Of a DNA stretch of 64,000 nt, positions 33,526-43,194 are shown one piece after another; the first letter of the stretch is position 1; each line of letters starts with the position of its first letter. The stretch is taken from positions 1 to 64,000 of the forward strand of contig CAZVNS010000003.1 in the NCBI GenBank assembly GCA_964628905.1. The letters run 5' to 3'. Source of the DNA: JAJPXC01 sp964628905 (lineage in GTDB: Bacteria; Bacteroidota; Bacteroidia; Bacteroidales; Muribaculaceae). Below the pieces are notes generated by a model. It worked only from the letters and a program-made list of their open reading frames with translations. It did no database searches and was not told the origin of the DNA. Both the position numbers and the translations under genes were made by a program.

Positions 33526-33973
33526 CGACGCACCCCAGCGTGTGGCACTATTTGCCGGCACGTTCGACCCCTTCACTATCGGCCATAAGTCGATAGTCGA
33601 CAGAGGATTGCGCCTGTTCGACAAAATCATAATAGCCCTCGGCGTGAATGCCGATAAACCCTCAGGCACCCCCATTGATCAGCGCATGGAGGCTATCCGA
33701 CAGGCATTTGCGCCTGACGCACCCATCGAAGTGGTGAGCTACACCACCCTCACCGCCGAGGCAGCCCGCCAGTATGGCGCCACAGCACTGCTCCGAGGAG
33801 TGCGCACAGTTGCCGACTTCGAATATGAGCGCACGTTGGCCGACGTCAACCTACGCGCGCTCGGCATCGACACCGTGATGCTCGCCGCCGAGCCGGAGCT
33901 GTCGATGGTAAGTTCATCGATGGTGCGCGACCTGCGTCGCCACGGCTACGACATCACCCAATTCCTACCTTAG
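33500..33973 (+). CDS. coaD: phosphopantetheine adenylyltransferase
   Basis: 157 residues. It joins ATP and 4'-phosphopantetheine in coenzyme A synthesis. The nucleotidyltransferase motif is G-T-F-D-P-F-T-I-G-H (about 20-29), with L-L-R-G-V-R-T-V-A-D-F-E-Y-E (about 97-110) and S-M-V-S-S-S-M-V-R near 134. The start overlaps parE by 26 bp, and a GTG a few codons on is an alternative. Confidence 0.94.
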   Translation: MTQKLTKTDDAPQRVALFAGTFDPFTIGHKSIVDRGLRLFDKIIIALGVNADKPSGTPIDQRMEAIRQAFAPDAPIEVVSYTTLTAEAARQYGATALLRGVRTVADFEYERTLADVNLRALGIDTVMLAAEPELSMVSSSMVRDLRRHGYDITQFLP

Positions 33974-33998
33974 AACCCTTATTTTTATCGCACACAAT

Positions 33999-35588
33999 AT
34001 GAAAAAAACACTCATATTCATCGCCATCGGCATCGTCTGCATCATCACCCTTCGGGCCGAGCGCGAGTTCACCCCCGCCGACAAGCTGCACTACGCCTAC
34101 GCCATCATCGACCGCTTCTATGTCGACTCGGTCGAAGGTGACAAATTGGTGGAGGACGCCATCGTGGCCATGCTCAAGGAGCTTGACCCCCACTCCACAT
34201 ACACCAATCCCGAAGAGACAAAAGAGATGACCCAGCCGCTCCAGGGCAACTTCTCAGGCATCGGCATACAGTTCAACATGCTCAACGACACCCTCTTCGT
34301 GATCCAAACCACCGCCGGCGGCCCCTCGGAGAAGGTGGGCATACTCGCCGGCGACCGCATCCTGTCGGCCAACGACACCGCGATCTCCGGCGTCAAGCTC
34401 AAGAACTCCGACATCCTGCGCACCCTCCGCGGCCCCAAGGGCACTAAGGTCGACCTCAAGGTGCTTCGCCGCGGCCAGAATGAGCCGATGTCGTTCCGCG
34501 TCACCCGCGACGACATACCTATCTACAGCATTGACGCAGCCTACATGGCCGACCCGACCACCGGCTATATACGCCTGTCGCGCTTCGCCGAAACCACCAC
34601 CGACGAGATAGAGAAGGCCATGAAGGACCTCAAAAAGCAGGGGATGGTCAACCTCATCCTCGACCTTCAGGACAACGGCGGCGGCCTGCTCGGCAGCTCC
34701 ACAGCCCTGGCCGAACACTTCCTCGACTTCTACGACATGATAGTGTTCACCCAAGGGCGCGCCCAGGAGCCATTCGAAGTGCGCGCCCGTCGCTCGGGCG
34801 ACTTCAAAGGGCGCTTGGTGGTGCTCGTCAACCAATATTCGGCCTCAGCCTCTGAGATCACCTCCGGAGCCATCCAGGACCATGACCGCGGAGTGGTGGT
34901 GGGCCGCCGCACCTTCGGTAAAGGCCTGGTGCAGCGCCCGATGCCATTCCCCGACGGCTCGATGGTGAAAATCACCACCTCGCGCTACTACACCCCCTCG
35001 GGCCGCTGCATCCAGAAGCCCTACCAGGCCGGTCACTCCGACGACTACGGCGAGGATATGGTCAACCGCTATGAGTCAGGCGAATGGTTCCACGTCGACT
35101 CTATCAAACTCGACACTACTCAAGTGTACACCACGTTGCGCAACGGTCGCACCGTCTACGGCGGCGGTGGCATCATGCCCGACGAATTTGTGCCGATGGA
35201 CACCACCCAGTACACCCGCTACTACCGCGACCTGATGGCCAAAGGCGTGCTCAATCAGTTCTGCATCACCTACGTCGACGAGCACCGCAAGGAGCTGAAA
35301 AAGCTCTATCCCGCCGAGCAAGCCTTCCTCGACAACTTCCAAGCCACCCCCGACATCATGCAAGCATTGATACAGCGCGGCGTCAACGAGGGGGTGGAGT
35401 ACAACGACTCCCTCTACCAGCAGAGCCGACCGCTGCTGCAAAACATCGTCAAGGCTGTGATCGGGCGCGACCTCTTCCACACCTCCACCTACTTCAAAGT
35501 GATGAACCCCACGCAGGACATCTATCGCCGCGGCCTTGAGATAATCAATGACGAGCGCCTCTACAATTCCCTGCTCCACAACCCCTGA
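33999..35588 (+). CDS. S41 family C-terminal processing protease
   Basis: 529 residues with an N-terminal signal anchor (about 4-20), a PDZ domain (about 82-170, G-I-G-I-Q-F then G-D-R-I-L) and the S41 catalytic core. The nucleophile is in S-A-S-A-S-E (281-286), the Lys base is K308 in T-F-G-K-G, and D-N-G-G-G-L (225-230) lies at the active site. It cuts C-termini of periplasmic proteins. It lies 25 bp after coaD and overlaps the next gene. Confidence 0.92.
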   Translation: MKKTLIFIAIGIVCIITLRAEREFTPADKLHYAYAIIDRFYVDSVEGDKLVEDAIVAMLKELDPHSTYTNPEETKEMTQPLQGNFSGIGIQFNMLNDTLFVIQTTAGGPSEKVGILAGDRILSANDTAISGVKLKNSDILRTLRGPKGTKVDLKVLRRGQNEPMSFRVTRDDIPIYSIDAAYMADPTTGYIRLSRFAETTTDEIEKAMKDLKKQGMVNLILDLQDNGGGLLGSSTALAEHFLDFYDMIVFTQGRAQEPFEVRARRSGDFKGRLVVLVNQYSASASEITSGAIQDHDRGVVVGRRTFGKGLVQRPMPFPDGSMVKITTSRYYTPSGRCIQKPYQAGHSDDYGEDMVNRYESGEWFHVDSIKLDTTQVYTTLRNGRTVYGGGGIMPDEFVPMDTTQYTRYYRDLMAKGVLNQFCITYVDEHRKELKKLYPAEQAFLDNFQATPDIMQALIQRGVNEGVEYNDSLYQQSRPLLQNIVKAVIGRDLFHTSTYFKVMNPTQDIYRRGLEIINDERLYNSLLHNP

Positions 35589-36708
35589 ACCCACAGAACA
35601 AAGAGTGTCACGCATCATCTACGACCTATCGTTTGTAAAGCCCGAGACGCTTCACGCAAGCATCCCGATACACTCGATGCGCATACTCCGCAACCTCCCC
35701 GCCGAGATGCGCCGTGAGGTGACGGTGCTGGTCAACCCCAAGCTGCGCCGCCACTTCGAGCGCGAGCTCCCCGGGCTGAAGCTGCGCAACCTGCACATGC
35801 CCAGGCTGCTTCGCGCTACCCGATGGCTCAAGCGGCTGACCTACCGCCTTGGCCTGTGGCTCGCCGCCGGGCGCGACACACGCTGGATAGTGCAGCCCGA
35901 CGAATACCGCGACTTCGCCCCCATGCGCCTCCCCTACCGCAAGGCCATATTCGTTCACGACCTCAAGGGGATGAAGATGCCGGAGGAAATCCGCCGTAAG
36001 ACCATAAAATTCTTCGGCGAGCACCTCGACAACGCCGACCTGATCATGCCCATCTCCGAGCATACCCGTAGCGACATCGTCAAATACTTCCCACATGTCG
36101 ACCCGGCTAAACTCGCTGTGGTACACAATAGCGTAGAGCTCGCGCCGGCCGATGCGCAAGGGCTCGACGAGAAAGTCCCCAAAGATTACATACTGTGGGT
36201 CAACGCCCTGCTGCCATACAAGAATGTGATGACCTCGCTCCGCGCCTTCGCACGCATCGCCGACCGCATACCGCACTCGCTGGTGGTAGTGGGTCGCCCA
36301 TCCAAGCACTGGGCCGAAGAGGCAGAACCTTTCATCCGTGAGCACTCCCTCCAAGACCGCATCGTGCACCTCTACGACCTGAGCGATGAGCAGATCTCGT
36401 GGCTCTACCAGCACGCCGCGCTCTACATCACCTCATCGAGCCGCGAAGGCTTCGGCTTCCCTCCGATAGAGGCCGCCATGTGGGGTTGCCCCGTAGTGTC
36501 GTCGCGTGCCGACTCCCTCCCAGAGGTCACAGGGGAGCGACTCGAATATTACGAGCCCTACGACGACGATGCCGCCATGGCCCGGAGCATCCTCAAGATG
36601 CTCAACAATCCCCCATCCCGAGAGCAACTCGCCGAAATCGCCGACGACTTCGCCCAACGCTACAACCCGTCGGCACAAGTCGCCAAAATCCACTCCCTGC
36701 TGAAATGA
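35548..36708 (+). CDS. glycosyltransferase, GT4 type
   Basis: 386 residues, GT-B fold. The C-terminal donor site is clear: S-S-R-E-G-F-G-F-P-P-I-E-A-A (about 298-311), preceded by V-V-V-G-R-P-S-K-H-W and L-Y-D-L-S-D-E-Q. The ATG start overlaps the protease gene by 41 bp; a GTG at 35605, after the protease stop, is an alternative that drops 19 poorly conserved residues. The stop overlaps the next start (ATGA). Confidence 0.86.
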   Translation: MTSASTIPCSTTPEPTEQRVSRIIYDLSFVKPETLHASIPIHSMRILRNLPAEMRREVTVLVNPKLRRHFERELPGLKLRNLHMPRLLRATRWLKRLTYRLGLWLAAGRDTRWIVQPDEYRDFAPMRLPYRKAIFVHDLKGMKMPEEIRRKTIKFFGEHLDNADLIMPISEHTRSDIVKYFPHVDPAKLAVVHNSVELAPADAQGLDEKVPKDYILWVNALLPYKNVMTSLRAFARIADRIPHSLVVVGRPSKHWAEEAEPFIREHSLQDRIVHLYDLSDEQISWLYQHAALYITSSSREGFGFPPIEAAMWGCPVVSSRADSLPEVTGERLEYYEPYDDDAAMARSILKMLNNPPSREQLAEIADDFAQRYNPSAQVAKIHSLLK

Positions 36709-37766
36709 GCACAGTCACCCCATCACCTGCACCTACGACCGAACGCCAGACCGCCGTCGACACCCTCAAGTGCATCGGAGCGTTCATGGTGGTGGTGCTT
36801 CATTACGGATATGTGATCGCCGACGACGGCGTAGGGCGGGCTACATTCGTGGTCAACGCCATCACCTGCGCAGCCGTGCCCATATTCTTCATGATCACAG
36901 GCTTTTACTTCATCCTATCCTACCGCCGCGGACGCATCGGGCATCAAGTGAGGCGACTGCTGACGCTCACAGCCTTCGCCGTGGTGCTATATGCCGTTTT
37001 CTACTATGGATGGTATCTGGTCCGAGGTAAACTACCCGAACTCATCAATAACCTGCGCTGGCACGACGATGCCGTCCGAGAAATTTCGAAGATGGTGATA
37101 TTCAACGAATTGCCTAAAGCCTTCCACCTGTGGTATCTCTTGGCGGCAGCCATGGCTATCGGCGCGATGTGGGCCTTCGAGCGATGGAGGTTGTGGGGAC
37201 GTCCGCTAATCGCCTTCTTCGTGCTGGTATTTATAGCCGCGTCTATACTGTCGGCCTACAGCAATTATCCCTACTACTATATCCGAAATTTCTTCACCGT
37301 CGGCATCCCTGCGATGGTGATTGGGCGCTGGATATACGAGACCCAGAGCCATCAACGCACATGGCTGACGTCACCAAAGGTGATATTCGGTGGCATATTC
37401 TTAGCTATCGTGCTGATAGCAGTGCAGATGCTTCTGCACATTGATGATGTGGGCATGATATATAGGGCCCAATTCGACATACCCTTAGCAGCGCCGATGT
37501 TGGCGGCCGCCCTGCTGCTGCTCACCATCCGCTTCCCCATGATGGGACGCGCCACATTCCTCCCCGTGATCGGGGCTAAATATTCGGGATATATATATGT
37601 GTTCCACGTCATCCCCGGCACAGTGCTGCGCACATGGATTAAGGCTGAGGACTATCTATCGCTTTTAGCGCCATTCGTGGTATTTACCATCGCCTTAGGG
37701 ATGTCGGTGGTGTGGGTACGCATCAAGAAGGCATACCCCGATGTAAAGATTTTGCAATTGATTTAG
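36705..37766 (+). CDS. acyltransferase family 3 membrane protein
   Basis: 353 residues, about ten membrane segments. The start is set by the 4-bp ATGA overlap with the glycosyltransferase. The N-terminal D-T-L-K-C-I-G-A-F-M-V-V-V-L-H (about 18-32) holds the conserved His of OafA/WecH-like enzymes that move acetyl or other acyl groups onto extracytoplasmic glycans. The position in the polysaccharide region fits O-acetylation of the chain. The stop codon overlaps the convergent flippase stop. Confidence 0.85.
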   Translation: MSTVTPSPAPTTERQTAVDTLKCIGAFMVVVLHYGYVIADDGVGRATFVVNAITCAAVPIFFMITGFYFILSYRRGRIGHQVRRLLTLTAFAVVLYAVFYYGWYLVRGKLPELINNLRWHDDAVREISKMVIFNELPKAFHLWYLLAAAMAIGAMWAFERWRLWGRPLIAFFVLVFIAASILSAYSNYPYYYIRNFFTVGIPAMVIGRWIYETQSHQRTWLTSPKVIFGGIFLAIVLIAVQMLLHIDDVGMIYRAQFDIPLAAPMLAAALLLLTIRFPMMGRATFLPVIGAKYSGYIYVFHVIPGTVLRTWIKAEDYLSLLAPFVVFTIALGMSVVWVRIKKAYPDVKILQLI

Positions 37767-39289
37767 CGATGTAGTTTGGCAGCGACCTTGGCTCGGATCT
37801 GCGCACGGGTCTCGGCGTCGACACACAGGGCGTAGCTCAGGGCGAGTATAGCCACCGTGGAGATCACGCCTATAATTATAAACGCCACCAACCCCTGGCC
37901 AAACACCGGCTCGAGTTGCAAGCACCCGATTAGCACAGCTGCAAGCACGGCCGCCGGCTTCATAGCCGATATCCACCAGAAGCGCAGTATCGAGAACTCA
38001 CGCAGCTGATATTTGAGTATCAGCGTCTCAGCAAAGACTATGACGAAAATCCACCCTAAGTGGATGGCGTAGACCACGGGTGGCCACTGATAGTAGCGTA
38101 ACAGAAAGTACATGGCCGGCAGCTCCAGCAGCAGCATGGTGCCGGTGATAAAGCTCAGGCGGAATATCCGTCCGGTGGCATGGATACCCATGTCGACCGA
38201 CATCTTCAGCAACTCACCGATCGCGGTCAGCAGGCAGAGTCGGCAGAATACCACCGTCCACTCAGGCACTTCCTTGAGCCACAGACTCAGCAAAGCCGGC
38301 ATCTCGATAAAAACCGGCACGATGGCCAACGCCATCAGCAGTGACGAGAATTTTCCGGCATTATATAGCAATTTGAGCATATCAGGGTACTCCCTGCGCG
38401 CATAGAGCTGCACCACTTGTGGACGGAATGCCGAAATTACCGCCTGGGCGAAATTTTGCAGTGTGCCGACCACTTGCACCGTGATGGCAGCCGCGGCGTT
38501 GAGAACCGTGCCACCGAAGTTGTTGAGTATGATGTTGGAGCCTTGCACTCGTGAGGTGTAGGCGAGATTGCCGAAGATATCCCACCCCGAATATTTGAGC
38601 ATCTTCCTGGCCTGAGATCGGTCGAAACGTGGACGTCCGCGGCACTCGTTGAATTTCACCACCGAGTAGCCGAAGTAGCTCATCCCCACAATCAGCGAAA
38701 TCACGAAGAACAGCAGCGCGTAGATGATCAGGTTGTCAAATGTCGGTATCCACAGCAGCAACAGCACGATAGCGAGCTTCAGGAATGTGTAGCCCAGTGA
38801 TATGTAGGCATATACATCCATCTTCTCATGCGCCATGATTGCCGCCGTGAAGGGTATCTGCATCACTGTGACCACGGTGGTGAGTATCGAGAACTGATAC
38901 ACCCAGTTGGCCGCCAACATGCGGCTCGGCTCTATCACAAGATCGGCGTTGATATACCACAAGCCCACAGTCTCAGCGGCGATCACCAGTATGATCGCTA
39001 TCATCCCATGGATCATCAGCGAGGTGCCGAAAGTGCCCTTGAGGCGGCCGGGATTGTCGAGACCCATCTCGTAGTTGAGAAAACGCATCGTGGCTATCGA
39101 CATCGTACCGTTGAGGAAGGCGAGTATCGCAACGATACCACCCACGAGGTTGTAGATACCGAAATCGCGCACGCCAAGTGTGTCAAGCACCACACGCGAG
39201 GTGTAGAGCGAGACCACCGACGACAGCAGCATCCTGAAGTAGAGGAACGCCGTGTTCCTGGCTATTCGTTTGTTGTCAACGTGCGACAC
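37763..39289 (-). CDS. polysaccharide flippase, Wzx type
   Basis: 508 residues with 12 to 14 predicted membrane segments. It starts I-A-R-N-T-A-F-L-Y-F-R-M-L and continues V-L-D-T-L-G-V-R-D-F-G-I-Y-N-L-V-G-G-I-V, typical of the MATE/MVF-superfamily lipid-linked repeat unit exporters. It would turn undecaprenyl-linked repeat units across the inner membrane. It lies 17 bp after the polymerase gene and shares its transcription unit with the genes upstream to 44.0 kb. Confidence 0.9.
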   Translation of the reverse strand: MSHVDNKRIARNTAFLYFRMLLSSVVSLYTSRVVLDTLGVRDFGIYNLVGGIVAILAFLNGTMSIATMRFLNYEMGLDNPGRLKGTFGTSLMIHGMIAIILVIAAETVGLWYINADLVIEPSRMLAANWVYQFSILTTVVTVMQIPFTAAIMAHEKMDVYAYISLGYTFLKLAIVLLLLWIPTFDNLIIYALLFFVISLIVGMSYFGYSVVKFNECRGRPRFDRSQARKMLKYSGWDIFGNLAYTSRVQGSNIILNNFGGTVLNAAAAITVQVVGTLQNFAQAVISAFRPQVVQLYARREYPDMLKLLYNAGKFSSLLMALAIVPVFIEMPALLSLWLKEVPEWTVVFCRLCLLTAIGELLKMSVDMGIHATGRIFRLSFITGTMLLLELPAMYFLLRYYQWPPVVYAIHLGWIFVIVFAETLILKYQLREFSILRFWWISAMKPAAVLAAVLIGCLQLEPVFGQGLVAFIIIGVISTVAILALSYALCVDAETRAQIRAKVAAKLHR

Positions 39290-39306
39290 TGTGAGCGGGT
39301 TTTAGA

Positions 39307-40800
39307 TTATGTTTTGAACTTCGTGACCGCTTTGTCTGCCATCACGCGCGGGGGCTTGTTGGCCAAGAGTATGCCACCGAGCACAAGCCCAATAGGGAGT
39401 AGGGAGTAGGCCATATTTAAGCCGCCGTTACCTCCCATACCCGCCAACGTGGCGCATACAATGGTGCACAGGTAGTATTTGGCATATCTGAGCTTACGGA
39501 TTAAGAAGTACACTCCGAAGTATACAAATGTCTGCACGATAAGGCCCAAAAATCCCATGTCGAGGATGGTCTGAAACTGGGTAATCTCAACGCCGGTTGC
39601 CACTTCATCGATATCCCAATAGCTGTCATAGAGCGTATTGGTAATCATATACTTATGGGCGGTAGATCTGGCGGGGTCAAGAAATCCGAAGCCTATCCAC
39701 TGGCGGTTGTAGGTGGTGAGAAGGGCGAATTTGGGGATGAACTGCGCCATACGTCCCGTGCCGAACTCCGCCAACTCCTCCTCGCTTGCGTTGGGGCTGA
39801 GTGCGGCAAACTGGTTGATTGTTGACTGCACGCGCAACTCGCCGCCGAGGGCATCATCGACTGCAGCAAGCAATACCACCCCAACTACTACACCCAACAA
39901 ATAGAGTACCAAGCGCTTACCCGTGGCCTTAAAAATCACGAAGGTGGTCACAAAGGCTATCAGCAGCGTGGCCGAACGGCACGAAATCCACATCAGCAGC
40001 AACGCTCCCCACTCCCACGCCCTGAGCTTTACGCTTTTTGCCAAGGGATAGATGAGCAGCATCGCAAATATCATAGGGAAGGGGCCGATGCGGGGGAAAC
40101 TGAACTGTCCCAGATTAATCTCAGGTTTGGTCCAACTGGGCTGATACACCTCCATCGTTGCGGTGTCAAGGAAGTTGGCGAAGGGGAACATGGCGTGACC
40201 CGAGAAGATGAAGCAGTCGAGGATATACATGAAAGCGATGCACAGCGCATATGTGAAAATCTTGCGCTTAAGCTCCTCGAAATCAAACTCCCGGTTGGCG
40301 AAAATCAGTATCGGCACCAGGAAGTAGGCGAAACACAGATAGGTGCGCATCATCCTGAGCTGCACCATCATCGACTCCTCGCTGCGGGTGGCAATCCATA
40401 GCATAAACAGCAGATAGAAGCCGAAAGCCAACGTCACAGTGCGAAGCACCGGCCACTTGCGCACAAACACAAGAGTGGCCACTGCAAGTAGCAGTATGAT
40501 TGAAATCGAGCCCAAGTAGCCGGTACGGGTCATGCCGTAACCACCGGCCCAGAATACCATCATCACACACAAGTCGTAGGGGCGATTGCGATAAGCAATC
40601 AGCATCATAAACAGGGCGATGAGTATGGCCGGGTAGAACGCCAGGCCAGATAGTGATTGGGTCAGCAGGAAGCCGAAAGCCCATGCATAGTCAGCGACCG
40701 GGATGTTGAGAAACGACCGCTGCGACCCATTAGTCGCAGCAGCGTTGTCGGGGGCAAGGGGCTTGCCCGTAACAGATGAAATCCTCTTGGCCGCTGTCAT
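39307..40800 (-). CDS. O-antigen polymerase-like membrane protein (Wzy)
   Basis: 497 residues, about 12 hydrophobic segments and a large loop (about 305-400) that should face the periplasm, the layout of Wzy or WaaL polymerases and ligases. No short catalytic motif is decisive in this family, so the call rests on topology and on the position between the flippase and the Wzc-like kinase. The N-terminal 30 residues are polar. It lies 19 bp after the kinase gene. Confidence 0.75.
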   Translation of the reverse strand: MTAAKRISSVTGKPLAPDNAAATNGSQRSFLNIPVADYAWAFGFLLTQSLSGLAFYPAILIALFMMLIAYRNRPYDLCVMMVFWAGGYGMTRTGYLGSISIILLLAVATLVFVRKWPVLRTVTLAFGFYLLFMLWIATRSEESMMVQLRMMRTYLCFAYFLVPILIFANREFDFEELKRKIFTYALCIAFMYILDCFIFSGHAMFPFANFLDTATMEVYQPSWTKPEINLGQFSFPRIGPFPMIFAMLLIYPLAKSVKLRAWEWGALLLMWISCRSATLLIAFVTTFVIFKATGKRLVLYLLGVVVGVVLLAAVDDALGGELRVQSTINQFAALSPNASEEELAEFGTGRMAQFIPKFALLTTYNRQWIGFGFLDPARSTAHKYMITNTLYDSYWDIDEVATGVEITQFQTILDMGFLGLIVQTFVYFGVYFLIRKLRYAKYYLCTIVCATLAGMGGNGGLNMAYSLLPIGLVLGGILLANKPPRVMADKAVTKFKT

Positions 40801-40819
40801 TTACAACAATTTAAGGCCC

Positions 40820-43135
40820 TTAATCCTTCTTGCGCTTTTTCGCGGCGTCGGAGCCGTAGCCGTAGCCCTTGGTGGTAGTTGTGCCATTGATGATCAGGGC
40901 CATGTTCTTCAGGCGTCCCTGCTCGCGGATTTGCTCGATATACTTCAGGTCTTTGATGGTGGTGAAGTTGGCACGGCATACGTAGATTGTGGTGTCGGCC
41001 ACTCGGTCAAGGGCGAATGTGTCGCTGACCATACCCACGGGGGCTGAGTCGATGATCACATAGTCGTAGTTGGCCTTTACGGTGTCGATGAATTTGTCGA
41101 CCACATCCTCACACAGCAGCTCCGACGGGTTGGGGGGCACGGGACCGGCCACTATCACGTCCATATCCTTAGCCACAGGCTCTTTGAGGAGTATGTCGTC
41201 GAGGGTCACATCGTCGCTCGACAAATATTGTGTGAAGCCGAAGCGCGAAGTCAGGTGCAGATATTTAGCCAGCTGGGGGTTGCGGATGTCCATTCCCACC
41301 AGCAGCACACGCTTGCCCAATAGTGCGAGCGACGCGGCCAAGTTGATGGAGATGAACGACTTGCCTTCGCCTGATGAGGTAGAGGTGACGAGCGCCACCT
41401 TGTCACCCTTGTTACGCAGCATGAAGTTGAGGTTGGCGCGCACCAGGCGGAACAGCTCGGCCACCGACGAGGTGCTTGTGGGGGTGACAACCAAGGGATT
41501 GTTAGCGGCTGAGCGCGACTGGCAAATCTCGCCGAGGATGGGCACATCCACCACCTTCTCCACCTCCTCGCGGGTTGAGAACTTGCTGCGGAACATGTTG
41601 CACAGGTAGATCAGCACCGGCGGGATGCACAAGCCGAACAGGAAGGCCAGGGCGAGCACCATCTTGCTCTTGAGGCCCACAGCCTCGTTGAGGGCGTAAG
41701 CCTCGTCGATGACATCACCCTTGGGCAGGGCGTTGGCAGCCATCATGCCGGTCTCCTCCTTGCGCTGGAGTAGGTAGAGGTAAAGTTCCTCAAGTATCTT
41801 GTGGCGGCGCTCCACCTCGCGGAACTGGCGCTCCTGCTCGGGGATGTTGCCCAAGCTCGACTCAGCGCTTGCCAGCTGCTTGTGGAGCTCGTTAATGAGC
41901 AGCTGTTGCTGACGGCGGGCACGGTCGAGCGAACTGATGATGTTGGCCCGCATGGCAGCCATCTGCTCTTCGAGGGTCTGCAGTGCGCGGTTGTTGCCTT
42001 TGGCATTGCCTTGCAGCTTCATGTATTCGAGCACCATCTTGTTGTACTCATTGATGGCGTCGGAGGCATGTTCAAGGTTTTCGGCCGTGGGTATCAGGGC
42101 GTTGGCGTTGGCCGGGTCGTTGAGGAAGTCCATGGTCATGTTGATCACCTTGAGGTTGGCCTCAGCCGACACCAGGTTGGCGTCGTACTTCTCACGACGG
42201 TCGAGGCTCACCTGAGCCTCTGTCATAACGTCAACGATGTTGTTGCGGTTTTTATATGCCTCGACCTCAGCCTCCGAGAGGTTGAGTTCGTTGGTTATTG
42301 AGTCGAGACGCAGGTTAATGAACGTGTAGGTACGCTCAGCCTGGTTGCGCTTCGAGGCCATACCCTTCACATTATACTGATATATAATGTCGTTGAGCAG
42401 ATCCTTACCACACTCGATGTCGGGGGTGATCATCGACATCTGTATCACATTTGACTTCTGGCTGGCGATATCGACGGTGATGTCCTTGGCGAGCTTCTCG
42501 GCTGCCACATCATAGCCCATATAGGTGATTTTGGTGCGGAGATCCTCGTCGGCGGGGAGGTAGTCGGTCTTCACGAGGGTGAATGTGCCGTATGGGGTCT
42601 CGACCTGGGCGGGGAAGCCGTCGAAATCCTCATCGACAATCTTCTTGTCGCCGTTGCGGTAGACGCGTACATTGTCCTTGCCGTCGGCGCGCACCTTCAC
42701 ATCGAAGAGCAGACTGCCGCGGATGGTGTCGGCAATCGACTGATCCACAGTCACATCGACCGGATAGTCCTTGTAGCAGAATTGCTTTTTGAGGAACCCT
42801 TGGCGGATGTAGTGGTCGCGGTTGAGATCCATGTCGATCACCACCTTCTTGAGCACATCGTGGGAGTTGACGATAAACACCTCGTCCTCCACATAGCCGT
42901 TGCCGCCAAAGAGCGAGCTGAGGTCGCCCATCATGGAAGCCGGGCCGTCCTCGCTCTGCGATATGAGCAGGTTGGCGCGTACTTCGTATTTGGGTTTGCG
43001 CACCGACAGGTAGAACAGCGCCAGGAGCACACACGCCAGGGCTGAGATGCCAAACCACCACCATTTTTTAATCCACTCGTTCACGATTGACTTCACATCG
43101 ATGAAGTCGCTTTTCTGAGTATTATTGTATGCCAT
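40820..43135 (-). CDS. Wzc-like bacterial tyrosine kinase / polysaccharide co-polymerase
   Basis: 771 residues. A Wzz domain with two membrane helices (about 25-45 and 490-515) flanks a long coiled periplasmic part, and a cytoplasmic kinase follows. The kinase has Walker A T-S-S-G-E-G-K-S (about 585-593, Lys592), Walker A' L-L-V-G-M-D-I-R-N-P and Walker B Y-V-I-I-D-S-A-P-V. The C-terminal tail has two close Tyr residues (G-Y-G-Y-G), fewer than the clusters of E. coli Wzc. It sets chain length and drives export with the Wza-like protein encoded just upstream. Confidence 0.93.
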   Translation of the reverse strand: MAYNNTQKSDFIDVKSIVNEWIKKWWWFGISALACVLLALFYLSVRKPKYEVRANLLISQSEDGPASMMGDLSSLFGGNGYVEDEVFIVNSHDVLKKVVIDMDLNRDHYIRQGFLKKQFCYKDYPVDVTVDQSIADTIRGSLLFDVKVRADGKDNVRVYRNGDKKIVDEDFDGFPAQVETPYGTFTLVKTDYLPADEDLRTKITYMGYDVAAEKLAKDITVDIASQKSNVIQMSMITPDIECGKDLLNDIIYQYNVKGMASKRNQAERTYTFINLRLDSITNELNLSEAEVEAYKNRNNIVDVMTEAQVSLDRREKYDANLVSAEANLKVINMTMDFLNDPANANALIPTAENLEHASDAINEYNKMVLEYMKLQGNAKGNNRALQTLEEQMAAMRANIISSLDRARRQQQLLINELHKQLASAESSLGNIPEQERQFREVERRHKILEELYLYLLQRKEETGMMAANALPKGDVIDEAYALNEAVGLKSKMVLALAFLFGLCIPPVLIYLCNMFRSKFSTREEVEKVVDVPILGEICQSRSAANNPLVVTPTSTSSVAELFRLVRANLNFMLRNKGDKVALVTSTSSGEGKSFISINLAASLALLGKRVLLVGMDIRNPQLAKYLHLTSRFGFTQYLSSDDVTLDDILLKEPVAKDMDVIVAGPVPPNPSELLCEDVVDKFIDTVKANYDYVIIDSAPVGMVSDTFALDRVADTTIYVCRANFTTIKDLKYIEQIREQGRLKNMALIINGTTTTKGYGYGSDAAKKRKKD

Positions 43136-43194
43136 GTGGGTAGAGTCAGTATTGTAAGGAATTTCAGGTTACACGCCAGTCGAGCCTCAGGCAA

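Noticed and set aside
36399..36704. Longer start for the acyltransferase
   Set aside because: It overlaps the glycosyltransferase by 300 bp in another frame; the ATGA junction at 36705 fits the domain start.
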